A stretch of 34,662 nucleotides of DNA, from contig JAAWGF010000016.1 in NCBI GenBank assembly GCA_022795155.1, positions 1 to 34,662 on the forward strand, given 5' to 3'. Positions 1 to 8,429 of this stretch are shown one piece after another. The stretch's first letter is position 1; each line of letters starts with the position of its first letter. Origin of the DNA: Bacilli bacterium. GTDB lineage: Bacteria > Bacillota_I > Bacilli_A > RF39 > UBA660. The notes under the pieces are model-generated. The model was not told where the DNA came from and searched no databases. It saw nothing but the letters and a program-made list of their open reading frames with translations. The position numbers and the translations under genes are program-made.

Positions 1-541
1 TCAATATTATAATATTGATAGTCTTGACAAGAAATTACTTTATTATCTTTAGTACGAAATTTTTTACTTGTTTGTTTCATATTATTAAAAGCGGTTGAAG
101 TAGTGTAAACTTTATCGCCATTTTTTATTTGATAAGTTTGATTATCATTTAATATATAATTGAATGTTTCAATATTCTTGGAATTTAAAATAGATATTTC
201 AATATTTTTATACTTCGAATGTATTTTTTTAGGTTTATCAAATTCATATATAGAGTGATCGTATCTAATGATTGTATTGTTATTTTTCTTATATATATGA
301 CCAAATCTACAATTATTATTGTTATTAGTATAATATGCAAATTTAATATCTAAATTATCAATGGTGATTATTAGTTTATCATTGTCATTTATTATTTGTA
401 TTTTTTTGAGGTAAGTTTAACTTTGTATGAATCATTAGTTATTTCTTGTTCTAGTAATTCCAATGTCTTTAAAAATTTATAATTTGAAATTAATAATTTT
501 AATTTTTTGTTAAATAATTTAATTTTAATTTTATCAAACAT
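1..541 (-). CDS. Hypothetical protein, partial and frameshifted; paralogue of its upstream neighbour
   Basis: The gene starts at ATG 541-539 behind a GGGTGG ribosome binding site and runs off the window edge. The zero frame stops after 49 codons at 394-392. A -1 shift at the seven-A run (407-401) opens a frame that continues without a stop to position 1. The joined product resembles the next gene upstream (587-1366): both have a basic N-terminus, an Asn/Tyr-rich middle, and a matching block, NIETFNYILNDNQTYQI here against NMIEQFKYVANDYQSFYI there, each followed by a ...F.NM segment. I do not recognise the family. It lies 45 bases after its paralogue on the same strand, so the two are probably one operon driven from 1392-1421. 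Frame and paralogy are seen directly; function is unknown. Confidence 0.6.
401..407 (-). other. A7 slippery heptamer, -1 frame junction
   Basis: In the zero frame the run reads TCA AAA AAA TAC, which is the A AAA AAA form of the bacterial -1 slippery heptamer. Stepping back one base gives ATA CAA ATA and an open frame to the window edge. No strong downstream stem or upstream stimulatory Shine-Dalgarno element was seen, so loss of one A from an original A8 explains the data equally well. Confidence 0.6.
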
Positions 542-586
542 AATACCACCCTTTGAATTAAAATTATATAATTTTAAAAGAATGTT

Positions 587-1366
587 TTAAATTAGTGGGC
601 GTTTTGCCAAACTTTTATAATTTTCAAATAATTTTTTGTCATCAATGTCTTGATGCATATAGTCTAAATATGTTTCACGGGATATACTGTTATATTCACC
701 ACCATAAGGAATATAGTGATTATCTAGATTTCCATAGCTAGTTAATTGAGCATATGGATCATTATTTATATTAGGAGCAATCCCATAAGAGACTTCATCG
801 TATTGTTTCATATTATCATTATAATACTTCTTTTCAGTAATCTGAATTATATTATCTTCCCTTGTTCTAATCTGTTTTCTGATATCTAACATATTATGAA
901 AAGCTAAGGAATCATTTGGAGTAAAGCATTTTTCACCATCATTAATGTAAAAACTTTGATAATCATTAGCTACATATTTAAATTGTTCAATCATATTTTC
1001 ATTAAAAACAGAGATAGTACTTTCTTGCTTAAAATTTGATTGATGTTTATAATTTTCAATTGTATATTTATAAACTCTTGTAAATGTATGGTTTTTTGTT
1101 TTGTAATACGTACCAGTATCAATGATATCGTCATTACTAGAAGAATATAAATAATTAACTTTATTATTAGGACCAAATGTTATTTTTAAAGAATATGTGC
1201 AATTTCCGATTTTACTGATGAATCCCACATATTCTTTATGAAACTCACAATTGCAATTATATTGGTATATAAATTTTTTTATTAATTCTAAAAGATTTTG
1301 TTTAAATCCATTCTCTTTAATTATTTGATCTAATTGATTTATTAGTTTAGAATAATTGTTTCCCAT
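587..1366 (-). CDS. Hypothetical protein (unrecognised family, tandem paralogue)
   Basis: A 259-residue protein starting at ATG 1366 with a GAAGGAAT binding site. It has no signal peptide or membrane segment. It is rich in Asn, Tyr and Lys and ends in a tail with several Tyr and Gly (around residues 215-235). It resembles the frameshifted gene immediately downstream over roughly residues 55-190, so the pair arose by duplication. No catalytic motif was recognised. A strong promoter precedes it. Duplicated accessory genes of this kind are often species-specific immunity or surface-adaptation factors, but nothing in the sequence supports a specific role. Confidence 0.7.
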   Translation of the reverse strand: MGNNYSKLINQLDQIIKENGFKQNLLELIKKFIYQYNCNCEFHKEYVGFISKIGNCTYSLKITFGPNNKVNYLYSSSNDDIIDTGTYYKTKNHTFTRVYKYTIENYKHQSNFKQESTISVFNENMIEQFKYVANDYQSFYINDGEKCFTPNDSLAFHNMLDIRKQIRTREDNIIQITEKKYYNDNMKQYDEVSYGIAPNINNDPYAQLTSYGNLDNHYIPYGGEYNSISRETYLDYMHQDIDDKKLFENYKSLAKRPLI

Positions 1367-1391
1367 AAAATTCCTTCTTTCTTAAAAAAAT

Positions 1392-1421
1392 ATTATATAG
1401 TAATTTACTCTTTTTTGTCAA
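1392..1421 (-). promoter_or_regulatory. Sigma-A type promoter for the tandem paralogues
   Basis: On the minus strand, TTGACA (1421-1416) and TATAAT (1397-1392) are separated by 18 bases. Both hexamers match consensus exactly. The predicted transcript starts shortly before the gene at 1366. Confidence 0.8.
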
Positions 1422-1484
1422 TAAATATTCTAAATACTAGAAATTTCATGAGTAATAGTGTAAAATAAATAATAGGTGATAATA

Positions 1485-2102
1485 GTGAGGAATATGTTAA
1501 CTGTTTTTAAAAGATTTTTTACTTATAAATGGGGACCCAATTTTGTTTCAACGATTTTTCGTAATGAAAAAATGGAAACAATTTCGGAACCTGGTTTTAA
1601 TAAAATTGATCATGGTTGCTTAACAGCGTCTAATTCTTTTTTTGTGAAGCTATGTTGTGCGGTAGCCATTATTATTTCTACTAATCTTAGTTCCTTAGAT
1701 TTAGGAGATCTAAATTCGGTAGTTGCGGTTTTAAAACAAAATTGGTTTATTCCTGTTTTATATTTATTAATGGTAATAGTACCTAATTTTATTATTTATA
1801 CAACTAAAAAAAATCGTTATGTTAAAAGATATCCCCGTCTTTATTATAGTATGTTGATATTGGTATTAATATCTTTAATTGAAGTTATTTTTTCAATTAT
1901 TTATTTTATTGGTAATTTAGGTGGTTCAAATGTCGCACTTTGGGCATCGATTATTGGTTTAATTGCTAACGCAGCAACATTCTATGGGTATATCTCTATT
2001 CAAGTAGGAATAATAGATTTCTGCATTTTTACTAATAAAATAGCTCTTGATAAAAAGGTAAGTCAAGGGACTGATTTTGGAGATTACATTGATTATTTTT
2101 AA
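1485..2102 (+). CDS. Four-helix integral membrane protein, hypothetical
   Basis: About 205 residues with hydrophobic segments near residues 50-65, 85-105, 120-145 and 150-180, so a multi-pass membrane protein. The N-terminal part (FKRFFTYKWGPNFV, then an Asn/Glu/Lys stretch) should be cytoplasmic. I place the start at GTG 1485 because AGGTGAT (1474-1480) sits at normal spacing, as in other genes of this window; an upstream GTG (1476) overlaps that site and ATG 1494 is possible. The stop lies 12 bases before ftsY, so it is probably in the same transcript. The family was not recognised. Confidence 0.65.
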   Translation: MRNMLTVFKRFFTYKWGPNFVSTIFRNEKMETISEPGFNKIDHGCLTASNSFFVKLCCAVAIIISTNLSSLDLGDLNSVVAVLKQNWFIPVLYLLMVIVPNFIIYTTKKNRYVKRYPRLYYSMLILVLISLIEVIFSIIYFIGNLGGSNVALWASIIGLIANAATFYGYISIQVGIIDFCIFTNKIALDKKVSQGTDFGDYIDYF

Positions 2103-2114
2103 TAGGGGGAATAT

Positions 2115-3113
2115 ATGGGAATTTTTGATAAATTAAAGACGGTTTTTAAACCTAAAGATGATAATGAGAAGCAGTCTATTGATTTATATGATAAGGGTTT
2201 AGAAAAAACAAGATCTGATTTTGTTTTTAAATTAAATAGTTTAAATAAAAAATACAAAAAAGTTAGTAATGAATATTTTGAAGAATTAGAAGAAATTTTG
2301 ATTATGGCGGATATTGGTGTTAATACGGTAATGAATTTTATTGATAAATTAAAACGACGCGTTAAAGCTGAAAACATTTTAGATATTGATGATTTAAAAG
2401 AGATAATTGTTGATGAAATGTTTATTATTTATGTTAATAATCAAGTTATTATTAATAAAATAAATTATGCTGAATCTGGTCCAACCGTTATTTTATTTGT
2501 TGGTGTTAATGGAGTAGGAAAAACAACAACAATCGGAAAATTAGCCAAAATACTTAAAAATGAAGGTAAAAGTGTTTTAATGATAGCCGGCGATACTTTT
2601 AGAGCGGGCGCTATCGAGCAAACTAAGGAATGGGCTAGTAAAGTTGGTTGTGAGGTTATATCAAATGAAAATGCTGATCCATCAAGTGTTATTTTTGATG
2701 GAATAACCAAAGCCAACAATGAAAATATTGATGTTGTTTTAGTTGATACAGCAGGGCGTCTTCAAAATAAAGTTAATTTAATGAATGAATTAAGCAAAAT
2801 TAACAAGGTTATTGGGAATATTATTACTAATGCGCCGCATGAAACTTTACTTGTAATTGATGCAACAACTGGTCAAAATGGCATTAGTCAAGCTAAAAGT
2901 TTTAAAGACATTACTAATATAACAGGTATTGTTTTAACAAAACTAGATGGTACAGCTAAAGGTGGTATTGTATTGGCCATTAAAGAAGAAACAGGGTTAC
3001 CTGTTAAGTATGTTGGTTTAGGTGAACATGAAAATGATTTGCAAGTATTCGATATTGAAAAATATATTTATGGCTTATTTAAAGATATGGTAGGTGAAGA
3101 AAGTGAAAAGTAA
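2115..3113 (+). CDS. ftsY: Signal recognition particle receptor FtsY
   Basis: FtsY is the SRP receptor GTPase. It docks Ffh-ribosome complexes at the membrane for co-translational insertion. The 332-residue protein has a short charged N-terminus instead of the long acidic A domain of E. coli, a helical N domain (about 20-115), and the G domain: P-loop GVNGVGKT (130-137), insertion-box motif DTFRAGAIEQ (160-169), DTAGR (211-215), TKLDG (275-279) and the closing YVGLGE (299-304). The start ATG follows TAGGGGGAAT. Its 3' end overlaps the next gene, so translation is probably coupled. Assignment is secure. Confidence 0.97.
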   Translation: MGIFDKLKTVFKPKDDNEKQSIDLYDKGLEKTRSDFVFKLNSLNKKYKKVSNEYFEELEEILIMADIGVNTVMNFIDKLKRRVKAENILDIDDLKEIIVDEMFIIYVNNQVIINKINYAESGPTVILFVGVNGVGKTTTIGKLAKILKNEGKSVLMIAGDTFRAGAIEQTKEWASKVGCEVISNENADPSSVIFDGITKANNENIDVVLVDTAGRLQNKVNLMNELSKINKVIGNIITNAPHETLLVIDATTGQNGISQAKSFKDITNITGIVLTKLDGTAKGGIVLAIKEETGLPVKYVGLGEHENDLQVFDIEKYIYGLFKDMVGEESEK

Positions 3114-3402
3114 TTTAGAATCACTAAAAAATAATAAGAATAGTTCCAAAATAGAATTAAAAAAAGTTCAAGAAATTGCGTTACTGAGTCAAGCTATGAT
3201 AATATGCGCTATTATAATCTCTTTTATTATATCTAGGTTTATTCCCGAATTAACAATTTTAATGAATATATACTTAGTAATTTTATCACTTATTATGGCA
3301 TATACGAATTATTCAATTTATAAAAAGAAAAATATGAGTATTTTGTATATTGTTTTTGGAGTTATTATTCTTTTGAGTGTTATAATTGAGTGGTTTAATT
3401 AA
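3103..3402 (+). CDS. Small three-helix membrane protein in the ftsY-ylxM operon
   Basis: About 99 residues. A charged, Asn/Lys-rich cytoplasmic N-terminus (about 25 residues) is followed by three hydrophobic helices: one around LLSQAMIICAIIISFIIS, one around IYLVILSLIMAY and a C-terminal one ending in EWFN. GTG 3103 is the best start because AGGTGA (3092-3097), inside the end of ftsY, has correct spacing; GTG 3094 overlaps that site. It overlaps ftsY by 11 bases and its stop overlaps the ylxM start (TAATG). This tight packing implies coordinated expression with the SRP genes; the role is unknown. Confidence 0.75.
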   Translation: MKSNLESLKNNKNSSKIELKKVQEIALLSQAMIICAIIISFIISRFIPELTILMNIYLVILSLIMAYTNYSIYKKKNMSILYIVFGVIILLSVIIEWFN

Positions 3403-3692
3403 TGGAGGAGCAATTATATTTAACTAATCTATATGATTATTATAAAGAGCTATTAACGGAAAAACAAAGAGATTATTTTGAAGAATACTATTTTAATAAT
3501 TTATCGCTTTCTGAGATTAGTGAAAACTTTTGCGTTAGTAGAAATGCTGTTCATAAGCAATTAAAAGAAATTGAAAACAAATTAATAGAATATGAAGAAA
3601 AGTTAAAATTATATAGCAAGTCTATAGAGATTAAAAGAATATTGATTAATATTGATGAAGAAACTAAAAATAAAATAGAAAATTTGATATGA
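3402..3692 (+). CDS. ylxM: YlxM/p13-like helix-turn-helix protein of the SRP operon
   Basis: YlxM-family proteins are small helix-turn-helix proteins almost always encoded next to ffh or ftsY and linked to SRP function. This 96-residue copy has the family signature LLTEKQRDYFEEYYFNNLSL followed by the recognition-helix region ISENFCVSRNAVHKQLKEI and a Lys/Glu-rich tail. The start overlaps the previous stop (TAATG); a GGAGGAG lies just inside the coding region with no alternative start after it. It ends in TGA, which helps establish the standard code. ffh itself is displaced by about 3.3 kb. Confidence 0.9.
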   Translation: MEEQLYLTNLYDYYKELLTEKQRDYFEEYYFNNLSLSEISENFCVSRNAVHKQLKEIENKLIEYEEKLKLYSKSIEIKRILINIDEETKNKIENLI

Positions 3693-3705
3693 AAAGGGTG
3701 TTAAA

Positions 3706-5460
3706 ATGTTTGGGAAAATAATATATATAAGTGATAATGTGGCCCATATTGAAATTCCTGATGGGACACCAGTTGCCGAAAACCTAATGAATATGCATGT
3801 TATTTTTGAGGATGATAAAAAGAAAATATTGGGCGAAATCGAAGATATTAGTGAAAAACTTATTAAGATAGGGTTTCTAGGCGAAATCGTAAATGGACAT
3901 TTTGTTGGTGGTGTTATTAGAAAGCCAACTTTATCGTCAAAGATTAGAGTCATAACAAAAGAAGAACTAGCTCTTCTTATTGGTGATGATACACCTGGTA
4001 GTATGGTTTTAGGAATGTCACCATTATATGATGATTGCCAGATTAGAGTTGATATTAATGATTTATTTAGTAATCATATGGCTATTTTCGGTAATACAGG
4101 TAGTGGGAAATCATGTGGCGTTGCAAGGCTTTTACAAAATGTTTTTACTAATAATAAATTATTACCATATAAATCTAATTTTTTTATCTTTGATGCATAT
4201 GGTGAATATCATAATGCTTTTAAAGAGATTAATAAAATTAATCCTAACTTGCATTTTAAATATTATACAACGAATAAAACAGAAGCAGGAGAGCAAAAAC
4301 TTAAAATTCCTTTATGGCTTCTTAATGTTGATGACTTAGCTTTATTATTAGCAGCAACAAGCCATTCACAACTCACAATCATTGAAAAAATGTTAAAATT
4401 GGTTAAAATATTTTCACAATCTGATGAACAATCAATTAAATATCGCAACCATTTAATTGCCAAAGCAATTATGAATATTTTATATACTAATCAAACTTCA
4501 CCAAGTAAAAGAAATGATATTTTTTCGATATTAGCAACTTGTTCAACAGCCCAATTTAATTTGGAAGCTCCTGTCCAAGGTATTGGTTATGTTCGAAAAT
4601 TTCGTGAATGTTTTACGATGAATAAAGATGGTCAATTTACTGAAAGTATTCTAGTTACCGAATATATAAGTAGTTTTATTGACGAGGAATTAGAAAAATA
4701 CGAGCCAACTGCCCCAAGTTTTTATACTTTAGAAGATATGGAACGTGCGATGAATTTTACCTTAATTTCCGAGGGCCTTTTAAAGAATGAAAAGATGTAT
4801 GATGAAGCTATTATGCTTAAAGTTAGGCTACATGCTTTAGTTATTGGCGAAAATTCTGAATATTTCAAAATGGATAAATATATGACCGTTGAGCAATATA
4901 TTTCGAGTTTAGTAGCTTGCCCAGACGGTAGAAAAGCCCAAATTATTAATTTTAACTTAGAAGATGTTGATGATGCGTTTGCTAAAAGTGTTACCAAAAT
5001 TTATACGCGAATGTTATTTGATTTCACGAAACGCTTAAATGTTCGAGCATCTATTCCTTTTCATATATTCTTAGAAGAAGCCCACCGTTATGTTCAAAAT
5101 GACAATGATAAATTTTTACTTGGTTATAATATTTTTGATCGTGTTGCTAAAGAGGGAAGAAAATATGGTCTTATCTTTAATTTGATTTCGCAAAGACCAG
5201 TTGAAATTTCGGAAACTGTTATTTCTCAATGTTCAAATTTTATCATTTTCAAAATGAACCATCCTAGAGACTTAGAATATATTAAAAAAATGTTACCTAA
5301 TATTAGTGCTGAGGTTGTTGAAAAACAAAAAAGTTTACAACCTGGTACTTGTGTAGCATTTGGTAAAGCCTTTAAAATCCCTATGATTATAAAAATGGAA
5401 ATGCCCAATCCTGAACCACAGAGTTCTAACTGTGACGTTGTGGCTAGATGGGGAAACTAA
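3706..5460 (+). CDS. HerA/DUF87-type hexameric ATPase
   Basis: A 584-residue P-loop ATPase of the HerA/FtsK superclass. An N-terminal HAS-barrel-like beta region (about 1-85) precedes Walker A GNTGSGKS (129-136). Walker B, IFLEEAHRYV, lies near residue 455, and SQRPVEIS with SQCSNFIIFKMNHP follows, typical of HerA-type sensor/arginine regions. Family members are DNA-pumping motors, often paired with NurA nuclease or a SIR2 or other effector. No NurA is visible here; the nearest nuclease-like gene is the Rpn-type gene at 5613, which has its own promoter. It begins 13 bases after ylxM and a terminator follows. A motor role is inferred from the family. Confidence 0.88.
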   Translation: MFGKIIYISDNVAHIEIPDGTPVAENLMNMHVIFEDDKKKILGEIEDISEKLIKIGFLGEIVNGHFVGGVIRKPTLSSKIRVITKEELALLIGDDTPGSMVLGMSPLYDDCQIRVDINDLFSNHMAIFGNTGSGKSCGVARLLQNVFTNNKLLPYKSNFFIFDAYGEYHNAFKEINKINPNLHFKYYTTNKTEAGEQKLKIPLWLLNVDDLALLLAATSHSQLTIIEKMLKLVKIFSQSDEQSIKYRNHLIAKAIMNILYTNQTSPSKRNDIFSILATCSTAQFNLEAPVQGIGYVRKFRECFTMNKDGQFTESILVTEYISSFIDEELEKYEPTAPSFYTLEDMERAMNFTLISEGLLKNEKMYDEAIMLKVRLHALVIGENSEYFKMDKYMTVEQYISSLVACPDGRKAQIINFNLEDVDDAFAKSVTKIYTRMLFDFTKRLNVRASIPFHIFLEEAHRYVQNDNDKFLLGYNIFDRVAKEGRKYGLIFNLISQRPVEISETVISQCSNFIIFKMNHPRDLEYIKKMLPNISAEVVEKQKSLQPGTCVAFGKAFKIPMIIKMEMPNPEPQSSNCDVVARWGN

Positions 5461-5474
5461 ATTCAAAATAATTG

Positions 5475-5503
5475 CTATCACAAAAAATGTGATAGTTTTT
5501 TTT
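5475..5503 (+). terminator. Intrinsic terminator after the HerA-type gene
   Basis: A seven-base perfect stem CTATCAC/GTGATAG with a seven-base loop is followed by eight T. It ends the ftsY-ylxM-HerA transcription unit. Confidence 0.88.
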
Positions 5504-5575
5504 GACCTTGAAAAAGGAAAAAGGAAAATTTTATTGTAAATTTATTATAGGAGGTGAAAAAGTTAGATTAATATA

Positions 5576-5604
5576 TTGACTAGGGTGTGAGAATAATATA
5601 TAAT
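5576..5604 (+). promoter_or_regulatory. Strong promoter placing the transcript start at the Rpn-type ATG
   Basis: TTGACT (5576-5581) and TATAAT (5599-5604) are separated by 17 bases. The transcript should start around 5611-5613, where the ATG at 5613 begins, which predicts a leaderless or nearly leaderless mRNA. A GGAGGTGA at 5551-5558 lies upstream of this promoter and is not used for this gene. Confidence 0.75.
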
Positions 5605-5612
5605 TTAACTGA

Positions 5613-6482
5613 ATGTTAATTATGATAAATCAAATATATATGTTGGATAATGATTATTTATTTAAATCAGTATTTAAAAATCCTATATATCTAAAAAAAT
5701 TATTATGCGATTTTTTTAATATTAAATGTACTACAATTGAGTATTTAAATACCGAGTTAATAAAATATAATAAAAATGATAAAGTAGGGCTTGTCGATTT
5801 ATTACTTAATATTGATGGCGAAATTGTAATCTTGGAATTGCAAAATATTGATAGACATAATTTTAAAGAAAGATTATTATTTTATTCATCAAATATTATA
5901 GCTAATTATTGTTTAAGAAAAAATGAAGATTATAATAAATTAAGAAGTATTAAAGTCTATGCGATTGTTAATTATCCATTATTTAATAATGATATTAAAA
6001 ATAAAGTACGATTAAAAACTAAAAGGGAAATATTTACGAGCAAGTTAGAATATCAAATCTTTGATTTAACAAAAGTAGATAAAGATAATAAGCGAATTAA
6101 ATATTATGAATTAGTTAATTTATTTAAAACAAAAGATTTAGATAAACTAACTATGATTATTAATAATAAATTAAATATAGAAATATTAGAAATAATAAAA
6201 GGTTATAATTTAAATGGAGAGGAAAGATTAAAAATGAACGATATAGCGCAAATGATGATGAATGAAACGGAACATTATGATACAGCCTATGAGGCAGGAA
6301 TTGAAGTAGGTACAGAACGGGGTATTAGTTTGGGCATTAATCAAGGAATTAATCGAGGAATTAATCAAGGTAAAAATCAAGAAAAAATTAATATCGCCAA
6401 AAATCTAATTAATAAAAAAGTTGACATAGATTTTATAATGGATGTAACTGGTTTAACATATGACCAAATTATTTCTTTATAA
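5613..6482 (+). CDS. Rpn/PD-(D/E)XK nuclease family protein (transposase-like)
   Basis: The 289-residue protein has the N-terminal DxDYLFKxVF signature of the Rpn/TIGR01784 family, a PD-(D/E)XK-like core with D62 and E75-L-Q77 in the ELQ motif, and the repetitive Gly-rich C-terminus typical of the family (GTERGISLGINQGINRGINQ, about 233-252). Characterised Rpn proteins are recombination-promoting DNA endonucleases, and many occur as mobile, multi-copy genes. No terminal inverted repeats are visible, so it is not a classical insertion sequence here. It lies between the HerA gene and ffh and splits the usual ylxM-ffh neighbourhood. Start 5613 is one option; ATG 5622 is the other. Confidence 0.85.
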   Translation: MLIMINQIYMLDNDYLFKSVFKNPIYLKKLLCDFFNIKCTTIEYLNTELIKYNKNDKVGLVDLLLNIDGEIVILELQNIDRHNFKERLLFYSSNIIANYCLRKNEDYNKLRSIKVYAIVNYPLFNNDIKNKVRLKTKREIFTSKLEYQIFDLTKVDKDNKRIKYYELVNLFKTKDLDKLTMIINNKLNIEILEIIKGYNLNGEERLKMNDIAQMMMNETEHYDTAYEAGIEVGTERGISLGINQGINRGINQGKNQEKINIAKNLINKKVDIDFIMDVTGLTYDQIISL

Positions 6483-6535
6483 AATATTAAAAGACCATAA
6501 ACTAATTTATTCATATACTATATATGGGTGATAAT

Positions 6536-6994
6536 ATGGATTATAATGAATTTTTAAATAATATATATAGTCAATTTAAAAATAGTAATCAATATATGTC
6601 TAATAATTATATAAAATTTTTAAAGGAGAACAATACCAATATAGTTAATTTTGAGTTTGATAATAAAAATTATGAATTAATACGAGGAACAATCATTGAA
6701 CAAGCCAATTCTGTTTTAATATACTTTAATATAGAAAATAAAATTGTTTTGAGTAAAGCTAATATTGTTAAAAAGAATATAGCTACTATTACTAATATTT
6801 TATTAGACCAAGGCTATATTACAGTGATTGAAAGGATAAAAAGAAAGTTTGAACAAAGAAAAGAGTTATATAAAGCTAGTTCTTATGATGAATTCATTAA
6901 TGGAACTGAATTAGATAGTGAACTTACATATTTGATTTCTAATATAATAGAAAAATATAATCAAAAAAATATGCAAAAAAGACATAAAATATAG
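6536..6994 (+). CDS. Hypothetical protein upstream of ffh
   Basis: About 152 residues, hydrophilic, rich in Asn, Ile and Lys, with no membrane segment and no recognised motif. The start is ATG 6536 because GGTGATAAT (6527-6535) directly before it is the binding site used throughout this region; the ATG at 6524 lies upstream of that site. The last codons form part of a terminator stem. It could belong with the preceding Rpn-type gene (53-base gap), but this is only positional. Confidence 0.65.
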   Translation: MDYNEFLNNIYSQFKNSNQYMSNNYIKFLKENNTNIVNFEFDNKNYELIRGTIIEQANSVLIYFNIENKIVLSKANIVKKNIATITNILLDQGYITVIERIKRKFEQRKELYKASSYDEFINGTELDSELTYLISNIIEKYNQKNMQKRHKI

Positions 6995-7003
6995 TCTTTT
7001 TTT
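6975..7003 (+). terminator. Intrinsic terminator before ffh
   Basis: AAAAAGAC and GTCTTTTT form an eight-base stem around a short AT loop, continuing into a seven-T run (6997-7003). It overlaps the last codons of the upstream gene. Confidence 0.75.
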
Positions 7004-7036
7004 AAATTTTATTATATAATTTAAAAGGTGATATGA

Positions 7037-8344
7037 ATGTTTGAGAATTTAGGCGATAGATTACAAAATGCTATAAAAAAAATTAAAGGTTACGGTAAAA
7101 TAACTGAAGAAAATATTAGTGAAGTAACTAGAGAAATTCGTTTGGCTTTATTAGAAGCAGATGTTAATTATAAAGTTGTTAAAAAATTTATAAATAATGT
7201 TAAAGAAAAGTCTTTAGGCGAAGAAGTCCAAAAGAGTTTAAAACCAGGTGAATTATTTGTTAAAATTGTTAAAGACGAGTTAGTTGATTTATTGGGTGGA
7301 GAAAGTACGCCTTTAAATACAATAGGCTCTCCTGCTATATTAATGCTAGTTGGTTTACAAGGTAGTGGGAAAACTACGACAATTGCTAAATTGGCTAATT
7401 TTCTAAGGAAAAAACATAATAAAAAACCTTTATTAGTAGCTTGCGATGTTTATAGGCCAGCCGCTATTGATCAGCTAAAGCAATTAGGTCGTGAATTAAA
7501 TATTGAGGTTTATTCAGAAGGTAAGGGGAACCCTGTTGAGATTGCGAATAATGCCATAGATTATGCTAAAAAAAATGGCTTTAATTATGTATTAGTTGAT
7601 ACAGCTGGAAGGTTACATATTGATGAAGAACTAATGCAAGAATTAGCTGATATTACTACTAGTATCCATCCTCATGAAACAATCCTAGTTATTGATAGTA
7701 TGACAGGACAAGATGCTATTAATGTCATTGAAGGATTTAATAATAGTTTAAAATTGACAGGCGCTATTTTAACAAAATTAGATGGTGATACTAGAGGTGG
7801 GGCAGCTTTATCTGTAAGACATTTAACAAATGTACCAATTAAGTTTATTGGTGTTAGTGAAAAAATGGATGGATTAGAAGAATTTCATCCTGACCGAATG
7901 GCCACTCGTATTCTTGATATGGGTGACATTATGACAATGATTGAAAAAGCTGAGTCTGTTATTGATCAAGAAGAAGTAATGAGTGCCGCCAAAAAGATGA
8001 AAAATGGGAAATTTGATTTAGAAGACTTTTTAAGTCAATTAAAACAAATTAAGAAATTAGGGCCACTAGAAAATCTGTTAAAATTAATACCTGGTGCTAG
8101 TAAAATGGGATTAAATAAAGTTCAAATAAATCCTAAAGATATGGCTCATTTAGAGGCAATTATTTTATCAATGACACCTAAAGAAAGAAAAAATCCTGAT
8201 ATTATTAAGGCAACCAGAAAATTAAGAATTGCCAAAGGTTCAGGTCGAACTGTCGAGGAAGTTAATCGCCTTTTAAAACAATTTGAACAAATGAAAACCA
8301 TGATGAAACAAATGAAAAACGGCAATTTTAAAATGCCATTTTAA
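7037..8344 (+). CDS. ffh: Signal recognition particle protein Ffh
   Basis: Ffh is the SRP GTPase that binds signal peptides emerging from ribosomes together with 4.5S RNA. The 435-residue protein has the N domain (1-95), the G domain with GLQGSGKT (106-113), DVYRPAAIDQL (137-147), DTAGR (188-192), TKLDGDTRGG (near 246) and IGVSEKMDGLEEF (near 275), and a C-terminal M domain carrying SGRTVEEVNRLLKQF, with Met-rich helices and the terminal MPF. The start follows AAAGGTGAT. An A8 run near codon 13 is in frame, which is useful when judging the A7 breaks elsewhere. The 4.5S RNA gene was not seen in the window. Confidence 0.98.
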   Translation: MFENLGDRLQNAIKKIKGYGKITEENISEVTREIRLALLEADVNYKVVKKFINNVKEKSLGEEVQKSLKPGELFVKIVKDELVDLLGGESTPLNTIGSPAILMLVGLQGSGKTTTIAKLANFLRKKHNKKPLLVACDVYRPAAIDQLKQLGRELNIEVYSEGKGNPVEIANNAIDYAKKNGFNYVLVDTAGRLHIDEELMQELADITTSIHPHETILVIDSMTGQDAINVIEGFNNSLKLTGAILTKLDGDTRGGAALSVRHLTNVPIKFIGVSEKMDGLEEFHPDRMATRILDMGDIMTMIEKAESVIDQEEVMSAAKKMKNGKFDLEDFLSQLKQIKKLGPLENLLKLIPGASKMGLNKVQINPKDMAHLEAIILSMTPKERKNPDIIKATRKLRIAKGSGRTVEEVNRLLKQFEQMKTMMKQMKNGNFKMPF

Positions 8345-8386
8345 GAATAAATTTATTTATTAAGGCAAATACCATATTCAAAAAAT

Positions 8387-8417
8387 CCTTATCCTCATAT
8401 CATAAAAGTAGATAAGG
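8387..8417 (+). promoter_or_regulatory. Inverted repeat and CATA-N3-TA box in the cotD leader
   Basis: CCTTATC (8387-8393) and GATAAGG (8411-8417) are perfect inverted repeats with 17 bases between; the right arm overlaps the GGGGG ribosome binding site. Between them, CATATCATA (8396-8404) matches the CATA-N3-TA -10 pattern of sigma-K/sigma-E promoters, although no convincing -35 lies at normal spacing. If transcription starts at this -10, the left arm is not transcribed, so the two interpretations compete. Confidence 0.4.
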
Positions 8418-8429
8418 GGGAATGTGTTC

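Noticed and set aside
991-1176. 61-residue minus-strand ORF inside the first paralogue
   Set aside because: Overlaps a better-supported gene on the same strand in another frame; low complexity, no ribosome site.
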